Positions 17,778 through 26,079 of a stretch of DNA of 64,000 nucleotides are shown here, one piece after another. The translations under genes were made by a program, and so were the position numbers. Position 1 is the stretch's first letter. The number at the start of each line of letters is the position of its first letter. This stretch comes from Treponema sp. C6A8 (GTDB taxonomy: Bacteria > Spirochaetota > Spirochaetia > Treponematales > Treponemataceae), in NCBI RefSeq assembly GCF_000619925.1, contig NZ_JHVB01000001.1, positions 124,001 to 188,000 on the forward strand, in the 5' to 3' direction. The notes beneath the pieces were generated by a model, which did not search any database, had not been told where the DNA came from, and saw only the letters and a program-made list of their open reading frames with translations.

Positions 17778-17834
17778 TGGGCGTGTTCCTGTATTTAATT
17801 AAGTCTTGTCATTTACTTAGATTTTATGGCAGAC

Positions 17835-18278
17835 TCATTTATAAACAGAAAAATAAGTACTTTCCGTACCCAAAATACAAAAAATAAGAGACTCTGTGTT
17901 ATGTTTTTTGATTTGCTGCCATTCTTTTTTGTCTAGAGGTGATGGTATTGGATTACTTTCTGGATGTGTATGCCATTCCCCCAAAAATGATATTGCCCTG
18001 TTTTTATGCGTGCGGAGTTTTGAAAAGATAGAAAGATGATTACTGTCGTTTCTTTCAAAATATTTTCGTTTTTGAATATCTTCTGGAAAGGGAACTGTTA
18101 CTTTAGTAATTTCAAAATTATTTCCATGTCTATATCCTAGCAATAAACCTCCGGCTTCAGGTTTCAGTTTATCATTTTGTACAAATTTTAGAATTGTTTT
18201 TGCTGCAGATTTTGAAAAAATGACAACTGAAAAAGGTGATGTTGTTATAACAATTCCTTCTGTTAGTTTTCTGAGCAT
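17835..18278 (-). CDS. cap3: CBASS Cap3, JAB/MPN+ deconjugating isopeptidase
   Basis: 147 aa from ATG 18278, which has AGGA about nine bases upstream; an in-frame TTG at 18287 is an alternative. The JAMM zinc-protease residues are all present: Glu in PEAGG near 40, EWHTHPE with His103 and His105, and the Ser/Asp of PSPLDKKEW near 113-116. In type II CBASS, Cap3 cleaves the cyclase from the targets to which Cap2 attached it. It overlaps the end of cap2 by 16 bases and is the last gene of the operon. Confidence 0.9.
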   Translation of the reverse strand: MLRKLTEGIVITTSPFSVVIFSKSAAKTILKFVQNDKLKPEAGGLLLGYRHGNNFEITKVTVPFPEDIQKRKYFERNDSNHLSIFSKLRTHKNRAISFLGEWHTHPESNPIPSPLDKKEWQQIKKHNTESLIFCILGTESTYFSVYK

Positions 18279-19816
18279 ATAGGACAATCCTCATATAGTT
18301 CAATTTTATTATAAGTAATTAATCCAGATTCTATATCTTGGGTGTAGAACATTGTATTGGCAATTTGGTTATTTACAAAGTCAAGAATAACCCTACATGT
18401 CAGAAGTGCAGCTTGTTGTGATACAATTATTGGAAATGGAACATATACAGAACTGCATGAATTACGTTTTGGAAAATTTTCAGGTATGTCTTTTCTGAAA
18501 TAGAATTTGGAGTATTTAAAACATTCATGACAAGGTGCTTTTGTGTTTGGAATAATAAGACAATTCACTTCCTTGCCATCTGTGCGTATCCATGCAATAA
18601 TAAGAACTGTCTTATTGTCTAAAGTTTTGTATTTTCTATTAATATAATCCGTAATATTTTCCTCTCCTGTTGTATCAATAATCATATTGAATGTATCTAA
18701 TGAATAATTAGTGATGGAATAAGAGAATGACTCAATATTTATAAAAGAATTTGAGGATAGAATATTATTTCTTAATTCAACAGCTTTGTTTTTGCCAAAT
18801 GACGAAAAAGATAATGTATGTCTTGAATAGTTTTCCGGCATATAAATATCATTATCTATTATTGCAATTTTGTGATTAACTGTATTTCCTGCGCCTAGTC
18901 GTACAAGTTGCTCTAATAAATTACTTCCTATTGTTCCTCCTCCTACAACTGCAATATCATAATTTGATAAATCTGGAAAAGATGAGTCTATATTGCTTTG
19001 TAAAACTTTTTTTCGGGTAATATTATTAACCCAAAAACGCACTGTATCATATTTATTAAGAAAAGCTTTTCTTTGTGCTTCATTTTTATGCTTTATAACT
19101 TTTATCTCGCTTTTATATATAAAATGTATTCCAAAAAGCAATTGTTCTTTTCTTGTGTAAAAAACTATAGTAGTATCAAGAAAAAGTTTTGCCTTTCGCT
19201 TTATTTCTTTTGATACTTTCTCATTTTGTATCCATTCAATAATATCATCTCTAGTTTCTGGTGGCCAATTAATACCTTGTATATTTGGAACACTTTCTAT
19301 TTCAAAAATAGGAATACAATTTTCATTATAAATCTTTGTTTCTCTGAGCCAATTATTTTCTCTAAATACAAGTGTGGGAATACCTTTTTCAAAGTTACAG
19401 AAATAATTTTTATCTCCATCCCAGTAACTTTTAAATTCCGGAACTATTTCGTCCATGTCATCTTCTTGTACATTATTTAGGATTTGTTTAAGACTATCTA
19501 TAACAAATTTGACGGAACCTTGAATATTTGTAGTATCAAATACAATACTGTTATCATGATAGCATATATCTAAACCTAGGCTGGTTATACTCATGTGAGG
19601 AAAATGATAAGCTTTAAAAAATGATTTTGATTTTTCTCCAATAATTGCAATTGGAAATGTAAGTATATCTTTCTTAAAGAATAATTCAATTTCAACATTT
19701 CCATAATGCATAGTATCTATATAGCCAGAATAAATGAAATATTTATTACATAAATCAGGCTTAAAGCATGAGATAAAATTATAATCTGCTAGATATCTTG
19801 TTACTTGTTTTATCAA
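18263..19816 (-). CDS. cap2: CBASS Cap2, fused E2-E1 ubiquitin-like transferase
   Basis: 517 aa. The N-terminal ~150 residues are E2-like, with LGLDICYHD giving the candidate E2 cysteine Cys85. The C-terminal half is a ThiF/E1 adenylation domain: IAVVGGGTIGSNLLEQL near 288-304, then IIDNDIYMPENYSRHTL, with CHECFKY and the terminal CPIC as zinc or catalytic cysteines. In type II CBASS this enzyme joins the C-terminal glycine of the cyclase to cellular targets and so primes it. The TTG start overlaps the cyclase stop (TTGA), showing tight coupling, and the end overlaps cap3. Confidence 0.9.
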   Translation of the reverse strand: MIKQVTRYLADYNFISCFKPDLCNKYFIYSGYIDTMHYGNVEIELFFKKDILTFPIAIIGEKSKSFFKAYHFPHMSITSLGLDICYHDNSIVFDTTNIQGSVKFVIDSLKQILNNVQEDDMDEIVPEFKSYWDGDKNYFCNFEKGIPTLVFRENNWLRETKIYNENCIPIFEIESVPNIQGINWPPETRDDIIEWIQNEKVSKEIKRKAKLFLDTTIVFYTRKEQLLFGIHFIYKSEIKVIKHKNEAQRKAFLNKYDTVRFWVNNITRKKVLQSNIDSSFPDLSNYDIAVVGGGTIGSNLLEQLVRLGAGNTVNHKIAIIDNDIYMPENYSRHTLSFSSFGKNKAVELRNNILSSNSFINIESFSYSITNYSLDTFNMIIDTTGEENITDYINRKYKTLDNKTVLIIAWIRTDGKEVNCLIIPNTKAPCHECFKYSKFYFRKDIPENFPKRNSCSSVYVPFPIIVSQQAALLTCRVILDFVNNQIANTMFYTQDIESGLITYNKIELYEDCPICSEN

Positions 19817-20937
19817 CCGGCACGAGTCCTTGTTAGAGGTCTAGACTTAGATGCTTCATTTATAGGAGTTGATTTTACATACTCTCGCAAACGTTCTTTT
19901 TCGTGAATAACAAAACTTTCCAATGGGAATCTTGTACCAAGATGCTTTCTTAATAATTTACAAGCTTCTTCATCTGTAATCATTTCATTTGTTATGGCTG
20001 AAGATAAATCTTTAGAAAAAGCTTTTGCATACTCTTTCAATAATTCGCAATCTGATTCATCTATTGGTAGTGGTTCATTTTCTGCTTTATTTTTGACAGG
20101 TTCGCCACTCTCCAATCTATTTGGTATTTTGCTAATAAGGTCTAAAAAAGCTATGTCATCTCCTAAATTGTTTTCATATTGAAATAAGTCATCTGCAAGA
20201 CACATGAGATATATGGATTTAGGACCACCGTTTTCCCATTTAAAGTCCCGCCATGCTTTTAAATACCTGCATAATCTGCGGAGTTGTTCTCCTTTCTTTT
20301 CAAATGCATCGGCAAAGTACATGTTGATTTTCCGAGGATCCGATTCCTGCCAGTCACCGTTTCTTCTTCCTAGCAGAACTTTTTTAAAATTGAAATCATC
20401 CCAACTTTCTGTTTCATCAAATTTTGAATCTGCCGCACAAAATGATTTACTGAAACTCTCTGTTGCATGTTCATGTATTGATGAAAACTCGTCGTCCGGT
20501 ACGGAATATAACGGAATATCTATATGAAGCTGTGAATTAATACAAACTCTTGAGCAAGTTTGTTTTTTAGTATTTATTCCTTTCCAATGATTCTCTTCTG
20601 CCAATTTTTGAAGAGCATTATCTACTGTTGTATAATAAATATTAGCTGCCGTTTTGGGTTTTCCTGTGTCTTGAATTTCTGAAAAGGGTAAATAGCACCC
20701 AATATCATAATCTACTTCTTGTGAAGAATAACATGGAGTGTTCTGAGTTTTATAACCTGCAGATCCCTGTGTCATAAATCTTGGATGTATACCATATTCT
20801 TTAGAAATTGCTTCATTAAGACATATTTTGATTTTTGAAACAGCATCTCGCATCAGTTGATTTTGTTCTTCACTTAGGCTAATATTTTTGAGTAAGTTAT
20901 TTTTCCCTCTGAAAAATAATGGTGAAAGGTTTCTCAC
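19813..20937 (-). CDS. dncV: CBASS CD-NTase, DncV-like cyclic dinucleotide synthase
   Basis: 374 aa from a GTG start behind a strong AAGGAGAG. Nucleotidyltransferase motifs: TQGSAGY with Gly58-Ser59, EVDYDIG with Asp76 and Asp78, and LHIDIPLY with the third acidic residue Asp140. After phage infection it should make a cyclic di- or trinucleotide that activates the phospholipase next door. The last residues are RTRAG: a free C-terminal glycine is the attachment point used by Cap2. It is 12 bases downstream of capV and overlaps cap2. The exact product (for example 3',3'-cGAMP) cannot be read from sequence. Confidence 0.92.
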   Translation of the reverse strand: MRNLSPLFFRGKNNLLKNISLSEEQNQLMRDAVSKIKICLNEAISKEYGIHPRFMTQGSAGYKTQNTPCYSSQEVDYDIGCYLPFSEIQDTGKPKTAANIYYTTVDNALQKLAEENHWKGINTKKQTCSRVCINSQLHIDIPLYSVPDDEFSSIHEHATESFSKSFCAADSKFDETESWDDFNFKKVLLGRRNGDWQESDPRKINMYFADAFEKKGEQLRRLCRYLKAWRDFKWENGGPKSIYLMCLADDLFQYENNLGDDIAFLDLISKIPNRLESGEPVKNKAENEPLPIDESDCELLKEYAKAFSKDLSSAITNEMITDEEACKLLRKHLGTRFPLESFVIHEKERLREYVKSTPINEASKSRPLTRTRAG

Positions 20938-20949
20938 TGGCTACTCTCC

Positions 20950-21909
20950 TTATATATCATTACAATTGGAATCAAAATCTAGGGCAGAATAATTCTTTAG
21001 GAATTTGAAGTTTTCAGTTCCCATAAATTTTTGGACAGCAGATTCCGCCTTTTGCATTAAAAGATCTTTTGATTTTTCTGATACAGCATCTAGTTTAATT
21101 TTTTTTGCTTGCTCATCAGACGTCTCTGCATCAATAGAATAATATCGATTTCCTAAAACATATTTTAAGAAAAAGTGTGTGGTATTTTCTTGGCAAGAAA
21201 ATATAAGACTTATTAGTTTAGCACCCCACGATAAGAAAGAGGAGGTTAAAATACAGTTTGATGATGAGGATATGAATTTCTGTGAAATTGTACCTATGTG
21301 TAATTGGTGTATATTTTGAACATCTTGATTTAAATATTTTTGAGCTTCTATTGTTGCAAAGTATCCCGGATGGTTGGCAACCAATCCTCCATCAACAAAA
21401 TCTCCAAGTGTACTATGATATATGGGAAAGTATGTTGGGGCTGCGCTCGTTGCCATAGCAACATCAATAAGTTTTGTGTTCTTATCTTTACATAACTCTG
21501 AACAATGTGGGGTTTTGAACAATTGAGTTTTTCCTTCTGTGTAGTTAATAGTTGGAATAATAATTCTGTGTTTTAAGTCTCCTATTGTTTTATCCTCAAA
21601 CAAAATGGTTAGAGTGTCTTTCAATCCTGAATTATTATATTTTGAGTTGAATAATATACCCTTAGACCAGAGATGTCGTTTTTTGAATATAATATTACCT
21701 TTTTCAATAAAGAGGGATTCGATTTCTTTTGCAGGTATTTCCAGCGCTAGAGCAATTGCGATTATTCCACCAATTGATGTTCCTGCAATGAGATCAAACT
21801 TTTTTGCAATGGGGCAACCAAATTCTTTTTCTAAACAACTAAGTACGCGTGCAGAAAACAGACCTTTGTAACCACCACCAGATAAAGCTAAAATATTAAA
21901 AGGATTCAT
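20950..21909 (-). CDS. capV: CBASS effector CapV, patatin-like phospholipase
   Basis: About 319 aa from ATG 21909, chosen because MNPFNILALSGGGYKG begins at the domain border; a TTG at 21945 would add 12 residues. Patatin motifs: oxyanion loop GGGYKG at 11-16, nucleophile Ser45 in GTSIGG, and catalytic Asp in FVDGGLVANHPG. Cyclic nucleotide binding should switch on hydrolysis of membrane phospholipids and kill the infected cell. It is the first gene of a four-gene operon in the order capV-cyclase-cap2-cap3, the classic type II-A CBASS layout. The ribosome site is poor. Confidence 0.93.
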   Translation of the reverse strand: MNPFNILALSGGGYKGLFSARVLSCLEKEFGCPIAKKFDLIAGTSIGGIIAIALALEIPAKEIESLFIEKGNIIFKKRHLWSKGILFNSKYNNSGLKDTLTILFEDKTIGDLKHRIIIPTINYTEGKTQLFKTPHCSELCKDKNTKLIDVAMATSAAPTYFPIYHSTLGDFVDGGLVANHPGYFATIEAQKYLNQDVQNIHQLHIGTISQKFISSSSNCILTSSFLSWGAKLISLIFSCQENTTHFFLKYVLGNRYYSIDAETSDEQAKKIKLDAVSEKSKDLLMQKAESAVQKFMGTENFKFLKNYSALDFDSNCNDI

Positions 21910-21945
21910 ACTATAAATATAAAAAAGAAAATTAGTTTTGGTCAA

Positions 21946-22238
21946 ATTTATTAGTAAAGAAACAGACGAATTTTGTAAGTTGATTTATAGGGCACCATTA
22001 TTCTTAATTGTTAAACTTAAATTAAATATATTTTCTGAAAAAAATCGTGATTAAATATGATAAAAGAGAAAAATTATGAAAGATTTTTTTTAAGAAACCT
22101 GCACACAAATATTAAACACTTAAAAAATAGCATTATAAATGCAACTTACTATTCTTAATTACTTTTTTTAAGACATAGATATAAAAAGGATAACATAAGT
22201 GATATAATAAATGAAGGTTTAATATAATAAGAGTTCAT
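21946..22238. other. Divergent intergenic region
   Basis: 293 AT-rich bases between capV (leftward) and the gene at 22239 (rightward). It must hold both promoters. Several A/T runs and TATAAT-like words are present, but no spaced -35/-10 pair stands out, and I see no repeat or small gene. Confidence 0.4.
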
Positions 22239-23576
22239 ATGGATATAAATTTAAGCCAGCAGGTTCTAACTGCAGTATATGATTTTTTTGTTTCTTCTCA
22301 CGATTTTAATGGCATACCCTTAAGAAATATATCTAAACAGTTTGAGATAGATTATATTGAATCAATTGAAATTATAAAAGATTTAGTGAAAAATAATTTA
22401 ATATCTATTCAGTCTAGTACAAATCCCCATATTATAGGTCATCAACATTTTACTATTGAAAGTCAGTTAAAAGTTCTTGATATGGCTAAAGATATTCAGG
22501 AAGAAGAGTTTCTTTCCATGGAAACATTAAAATTTGTGTCTGAAAATACCGAGTATCCGATATGTCTATATCCGTCACAAGAATATTTAAGGGAAAATAG
22601 AGATGTATCTGATCTATATATTAAACCATATACGAAAATGTTAGCTTTGGGAGAACCTCAATTATGTTTTCATTTTTTTGAAATTGATGTATTAGACCGT
22701 TATTATAACGACCCAAGATATATCTTTTCCTTTCAAGATTATTCTGGATTAATTTCATGTGAAAAAGATGAAGATGGTAATCCTATACTAGAGAAAAAAG
22801 ATCAAATTTTTTTAGAAACATTCGGTTTAGGATTTGATGAGAACAATAACAGAGTAGCTGTTACTTTTACGCGATATCTCAATGACTTACCATCTTGTCA
22901 TCAATTATATTGGAGAACTAAAGAAATTACAGATAATTGTTCTTGTAAGGTACTTGAGGAATACTATAAAAATGCTATTCAAGGGGAATTTACAAATTCA
23001 ATTTCGATTTTTTCAGGATTTATAAATGAGCTAAACTGTATATATGATTTAACAAAACATATTTTTGGAAAAAGTTTACTTAATCAGAAATTTGATGCTG
23101 ATGATAAAAGACCAAAAGAGATGTCTTTTTTCTTTATTCCAACATCTAAAAATTATGATGATTTTGTACTTCTATTAGACAAAATGTTATCTGATAATAT
23201 TAATAAGAGATTCTTTTATGGATTTGTTTCAGAGTATGAATTAGTTCCTGTTGAAAACAATCTTGTTGAGCGAAGAATGAAGGGAACTATAAAAATGTTA
23301 GAAGAATGGTTTGCTCAAAATTTCAAAGCAAAAGATGAGCAGTTGTTAAAAGATATATTTAAATACTTGAAAGAAATACGGAGAGAAAGACAAAATCCAG
23401 CCCATCGGATAAGCAAAAATGTTTATGATAAACAATATATTGATAAGCAAAAAGAAATGATAGATAAGGCCTATACAATAACCAGATCGTTAAGAACTGC
23501 ATTTCAGCAGCATCCTTTTGCTAAAAACTTTGAAATACCTCTTTATTTGGATGATGCAAATATTAAAATATTCTAA
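22239..23576 (+). CDS. Uncharacterised protein with N-terminal winged-helix-like region
   Basis: 445 aa. The first ~70 residues (QQVLTAVYDFFVSSHDFNGI, then LRNISKQFEIDYIESIEIIK) look like a winged helix. The centre is rich in aromatic and acidic residues (CFHFFEIDVLDRYYNDPRYI). The C-terminal third is helical (MLEEWFAQNFKAKDEQLLKD, then LKEIRRERQNPAHRISKNVY), where RQxPAHR recalls HEPN-like helical proteins, though no RxxxxH motif can be fixed. It is followed after 9 bases by an AlbA_2 protein gene, so the two are probably one functional unit. I do not recognise the family; a defence role is inferred from location. Confidence 0.6.
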   Translation: MDINLSQQVLTAVYDFFVSSHDFNGIPLRNISKQFEIDYIESIEIIKDLVKNNLISIQSSTNPHIIGHQHFTIESQLKVLDMAKDIQEEEFLSMETLKFVSENTEYPICLYPSQEYLRENRDVSDLYIKPYTKMLALGEPQLCFHFFEIDVLDRYYNDPRYIFSFQDYSGLISCEKDEDGNPILEKKDQIFLETFGLGFDENNNRVAVTFTRYLNDLPSCHQLYWRTKEITDNCSCKVLEEYYKNAIQGEFTNSISIFSGFINELNCIYDLTKHIFGKSLLNQKFDADDKRPKEMSFFFIPTSKNYDDFVLLLDKMLSDNINKRFFYGFVSEYELVPVENNLVERRMKGTIKMLEEWFAQNFKAKDEQLLKDIFKYLKEIRRERQNPAHRISKNVYDKQYIDKQKEMIDKAYTITRSLRTAFQQHPFAKNFEIPLYLDDANIKIF

Positions 23577-23585
23577 GGTAAATAT

Positions 23586-25250
23586 ATGAAAGAACAAGAA
23601 CTAAAAGAGTTTATTGCAAAATACTATTCTCGTGAAAATGAAAGCTGCGAATGGAAAGAATTCAAAGAATTAAAGCATTCTGTTTCTGGTAAAGATATGG
23701 ATGATGTTATTTCTTATGTTTCAGCTCTTTCTAACATGAATGGTGGTACTCTGATTATTGGGGTAAAAGATCAATCACTTGATATAATAGGTATTCAAGA
23801 TTTTTATAATTATACGCCTGAGAATTTAAAATTCCGCATTTTGGATCTATGCACGAACCTTCCGTCTGATAACTTTTATGTTGATGAATATGTTACTGAT
23901 GATACAAAAAAGACAGTCTGGATTATTCATGTTCCAAAACATAATCCAAGAAAGCCTGTAATTGCACATACAAAAGCCTACATGAGAATAGGTGATTCTC
24001 TTGTTGAAATGAGTGAGGAACGACATAATAAAATTCTTCATGAACTGATAATTGATGATGACTGGACTGCAAAAATAATTCCTGATGCAACTATAGAAGA
24101 TTTGGATAAAGAGGCTATAGAGAAAGCTCGCAAAGAATTCAAAAATCGTAATCCTAAATATGCAAATGAAATGGAATCTTGGGATGATGAAAAATTTCTG
24201 AATAAGGCAAAATTACTTATTCAAGGAAGAATAACAAGAACTGCAATCTTACTTTTAGGTAAAGAGGAATCTGAGCATTTTATCAATCCGTCAGTTATGA
24301 AGATACGCTGGTCCTTAAAAACTCATACAAATGAAAATAAAGACTATGAAGTCTTTTCCATTCCAATGATTTTGGCTGTTGATGAACTTTTAGCAAAAAT
24401 AAGAAATGTAAGAATGATTTCAATTAGACCAGGTACTCTTTTTCCAGAAGAAATGATGAGATATGATCCTTTTACAATTCGCGAACCCTTAAATAATTGT
24501 ATAGCTCATCAGGATTATACTATGGGTGCTAGAATTGAGGTCGTTGAATACGAAGATGAAAAATTGATTTTTAGAAATGCAGGCTCCTTTATTCCAACTT
24601 CAGTTGAAAGGGTAGTTATGAATGACTGTCCGGAATCTGTTTATAGAAATCCTTTCTTAGTTGAAGCAATGCGTAATCTTGGGATGATAGAAACTCAGGG
24701 CGGTGGTATACGAAAACTCTATCTGCAGCAACGAAAAAGATGTTTCCCAATGCCTGATTATACTTTTGAAGAAAACTATGTAAAAGTTGAAATTGTTGGA
24801 AATGTAATAGATGAAAAATTCGCAAGAATTATTCTGAAGAATAATGATTTATCTTTAGTTGAAGTAATGGCTTTAGATAAAATCCAAAAGAGAAAAGAGA
24901 TTTCTGAGTATGAGATAAAACTTTTAAGGAATCGAAATTTAATAGAAGGCCGAAAACCAAATTTCTATATTGCAGCAGAAATATCGAAGAATACAAAAGA
25001 TAGTAAATTAATGGCTTCGTATATTAGAAATAGAGCATTTGATGATGATGTATACAAACAGCAAATACTTGCTTATCTCGAACAATATGGTAAAGCTAAC
25101 AGACGTCAGATACAGGAACTGATAGGTAAGCATCTGTCGGATATTCTTACTGAAGAAAAGAAATATAATAAGATAAAAAATATCTTACAGTCTATGCGTA
25201 CGGCTGGTTTAATTAATGTAGATGAAGACAAAAATTGGTATAAAGTCTAA
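23586..25250 (+). CDS. AlbA_2 (Schlafen-like) ATP-binding protein
   Basis: 554 aa. The N-terminus holds the AlbA_2/Schlafen-like domain: ESCEWKEFKEL near residues 18-28, ISYVSALSNMNGGTLIIGVK near 43-62, and KPVIAHTKAYMRIGDSLVEM near 127-146. A GHKL-type ATP-binding segment follows (REPLNNCIAHQDYTMGARIE and GMIETQGGGIRKLY), as in the HATPase_c_4 part of these proteins. The C-terminal ~100 residues have a winged-helix look (GKANRRQIQELIGKHLSDIL). Such proteins are annotated as transcriptional regulators, but many sit in defence loci. Its stop is directly followed by a 10-bp tandem repeat. Confidence 0.8.
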   Translation: MKEQELKEFIAKYYSRENESCEWKEFKELKHSVSGKDMDDVISYVSALSNMNGGTLIIGVKDQSLDIIGIQDFYNYTPENLKFRILDLCTNLPSDNFYVDEYVTDDTKKTVWIIHVPKHNPRKPVIAHTKAYMRIGDSLVEMSEERHNKILHELIIDDDWTAKIIPDATIEDLDKEAIEKARKEFKNRNPKYANEMESWDDEKFLNKAKLLIQGRITRTAILLLGKEESEHFINPSVMKIRWSLKTHTNENKDYEVFSIPMILAVDELLAKIRNVRMISIRPGTLFPEEMMRYDPFTIREPLNNCIAHQDYTMGARIEVVEYEDEKLIFRNAGSFIPTSVERVVMNDCPESVYRNPFLVEAMRNLGMIETQGGGIRKLYLQQRKRCFPMPDYTFEENYVKVEIVGNVIDEKFARIILKNNDLSLVEVMALDKIQKRKEISEYEIKLLRNRNLIEGRKPNFYIAAEISKNTKDSKLMASYIRNRAFDDDVYKQQILAYLEQYGKANRRQIQELIGKHLSDILTEEKKYNKIKNILQSMRTAGLINVDEDKNWYKV

Positions 25251-25320
25251 ATTAGACAAGTTTAGACAAGTTTAGACAAGTTTAGACAAGTTTAGACAAG
25301 TTTAGACAAGTTTAGACAAG
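25251..25320. repeat. Seven tandem copies of a 10-bp unit
   Basis: Unit TTTAGACAAG, six perfect copies (25261-25320) preceded by one variant copy ATTAGACAAG (25251-25260). The array begins at the base after the TAA stop of the AlbA_2 gene. Ten bases is about one helical turn, so any protein bound to each unit would line up on one DNA face. The copy number may vary between strains by slippage. Confidence 0.95.
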
Positions 25321-25451
25321 TTTTTAGTAGAGATTGATAATAATCAAATAAATGGCAATATCAAAGATCTGTATTGAAAGTTGCAGGAATTTTATTGTAA
25401 GAAATAACGAGAATAAATTATTTTGCAAATGTCATAAAATTAGCTTTCACC

Positions 25452-25480
25452 TTGACAACCCTTCATTTTTCCTCTATATT
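25452..25480 (+). promoter_or_regulatory. Sigma-70 promoter of the rimP-nusA-infB operon
   Basis: -35 TTGACA (25452-25457), 17-base spacer, -10 TATATT (25475-25480). The -35 is consensus and the spacer ideal. Transcription should start near 25487, about 100 bases before rimP, leaving a leader that contains a terminator-like hairpin. Confidence 0.8.
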
Positions 25481-25506
25481 ATATATGTCAGTTTAATATA
25501 AGTATT

Positions 25507-25539
25507 AAAAAGACTCGTGCAGAAACACGGGTCTTTTTT
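25507..25539 (+). terminator. Terminator-like hairpin in the rimP leader (possible attenuator)
   Basis: AAAAGACTCGTG pairs with CACGGGTCTTTT (one G-T wobble) around loop CAGAAA and is followed by further T. It lies downstream of the promoter at 25452 and upstream of the rimP start, so it is inside the operon leader rather than at a gene end. It could end most transcripts early unless antiterminated; NusA, encoded two genes on, is an obvious candidate for feedback. Confidence 0.7.
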
Positions 25540-25586
25540 GTTACCTGCGCTTGTAATCTGCGTAAAACTGGCACTGAAACTAGGAT

Positions 25587-26078
25587 ATGGAATATACATC
25601 ATATAAATCAATTAAATACTATCCTGAGTGTGCGGCTCTTGTAGAAGAAATGGGCTACAAGCTTGTAGACCTTAAGATTGTTCCTGCAAAAACAATCACT
25701 AAGATTTCTGCAATTGTCTGCACTAAGGAGCCTGACGGGAATATGGGCGTAAATGACTGCGCTAAGGTTCACCGCGTGCTTCTTCCAAAGCTTGAAGAGC
25801 TTTTGGGAACTGAAGAAACAAGCATGGAGCTTACAAGCCCGGGCATTGAGCATAATCTTAAGAATGCGGCTGAGTTTGCGCTTTTTGTAGGCAGAAATGT
25901 CCGCATCTGGGATAAAACCCTTACAGACTGGATCAGCGGAAAAATCCTTTCTGCTGATGAAAAATCGGTTACAATACAAAAGGACGAGGGTACAGAATAT
26001 ACTCAGACTTTTGAAAATATAGCAAAGGCAAAATTTATTTCTGCCTCAAATAATACAAAGAAGGAAAAGGAGGCTTAA
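25587..26078 (+). CDS. rimP: Ribosome maturation factor RimP
   Basis: 163 aa. It helps assemble the 30S subunit. N-terminal alpha-beta domain with VEEMGYKLVDLKIVP near 19-33 and GVNDCAKVHRVLLPKLEELL near 55-74, then the conserved SMELTSPGIEHNLKNAAEFA near 79-98, and a C-terminal SH3-like domain. First gene of the rimP-nusA-infB-rbfA-truB operon, one base upstream of nusA. Confidence 0.93.
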   Translation: MEYTSYKSIKYYPECAALVEEMGYKLVDLKIVPAKTITKISAIVCTKEPDGNMGVNDCAKVHRVLLPKLEELLGTEETSMELTSPGIEHNLKNAAEFALFVGRNVRIWDKTLTDWISGKILSADEKSVTIQKDEGTEYTQTFENIAKAKFISASNNTKKEKEA

Positions 26079-26079
26079 A

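Noticed and set aside
25251..25320. 10-bp tandem array as a CRISPR
   Set aside because: Units are directly adjacent without spacers and far too short; no cas gene is present.
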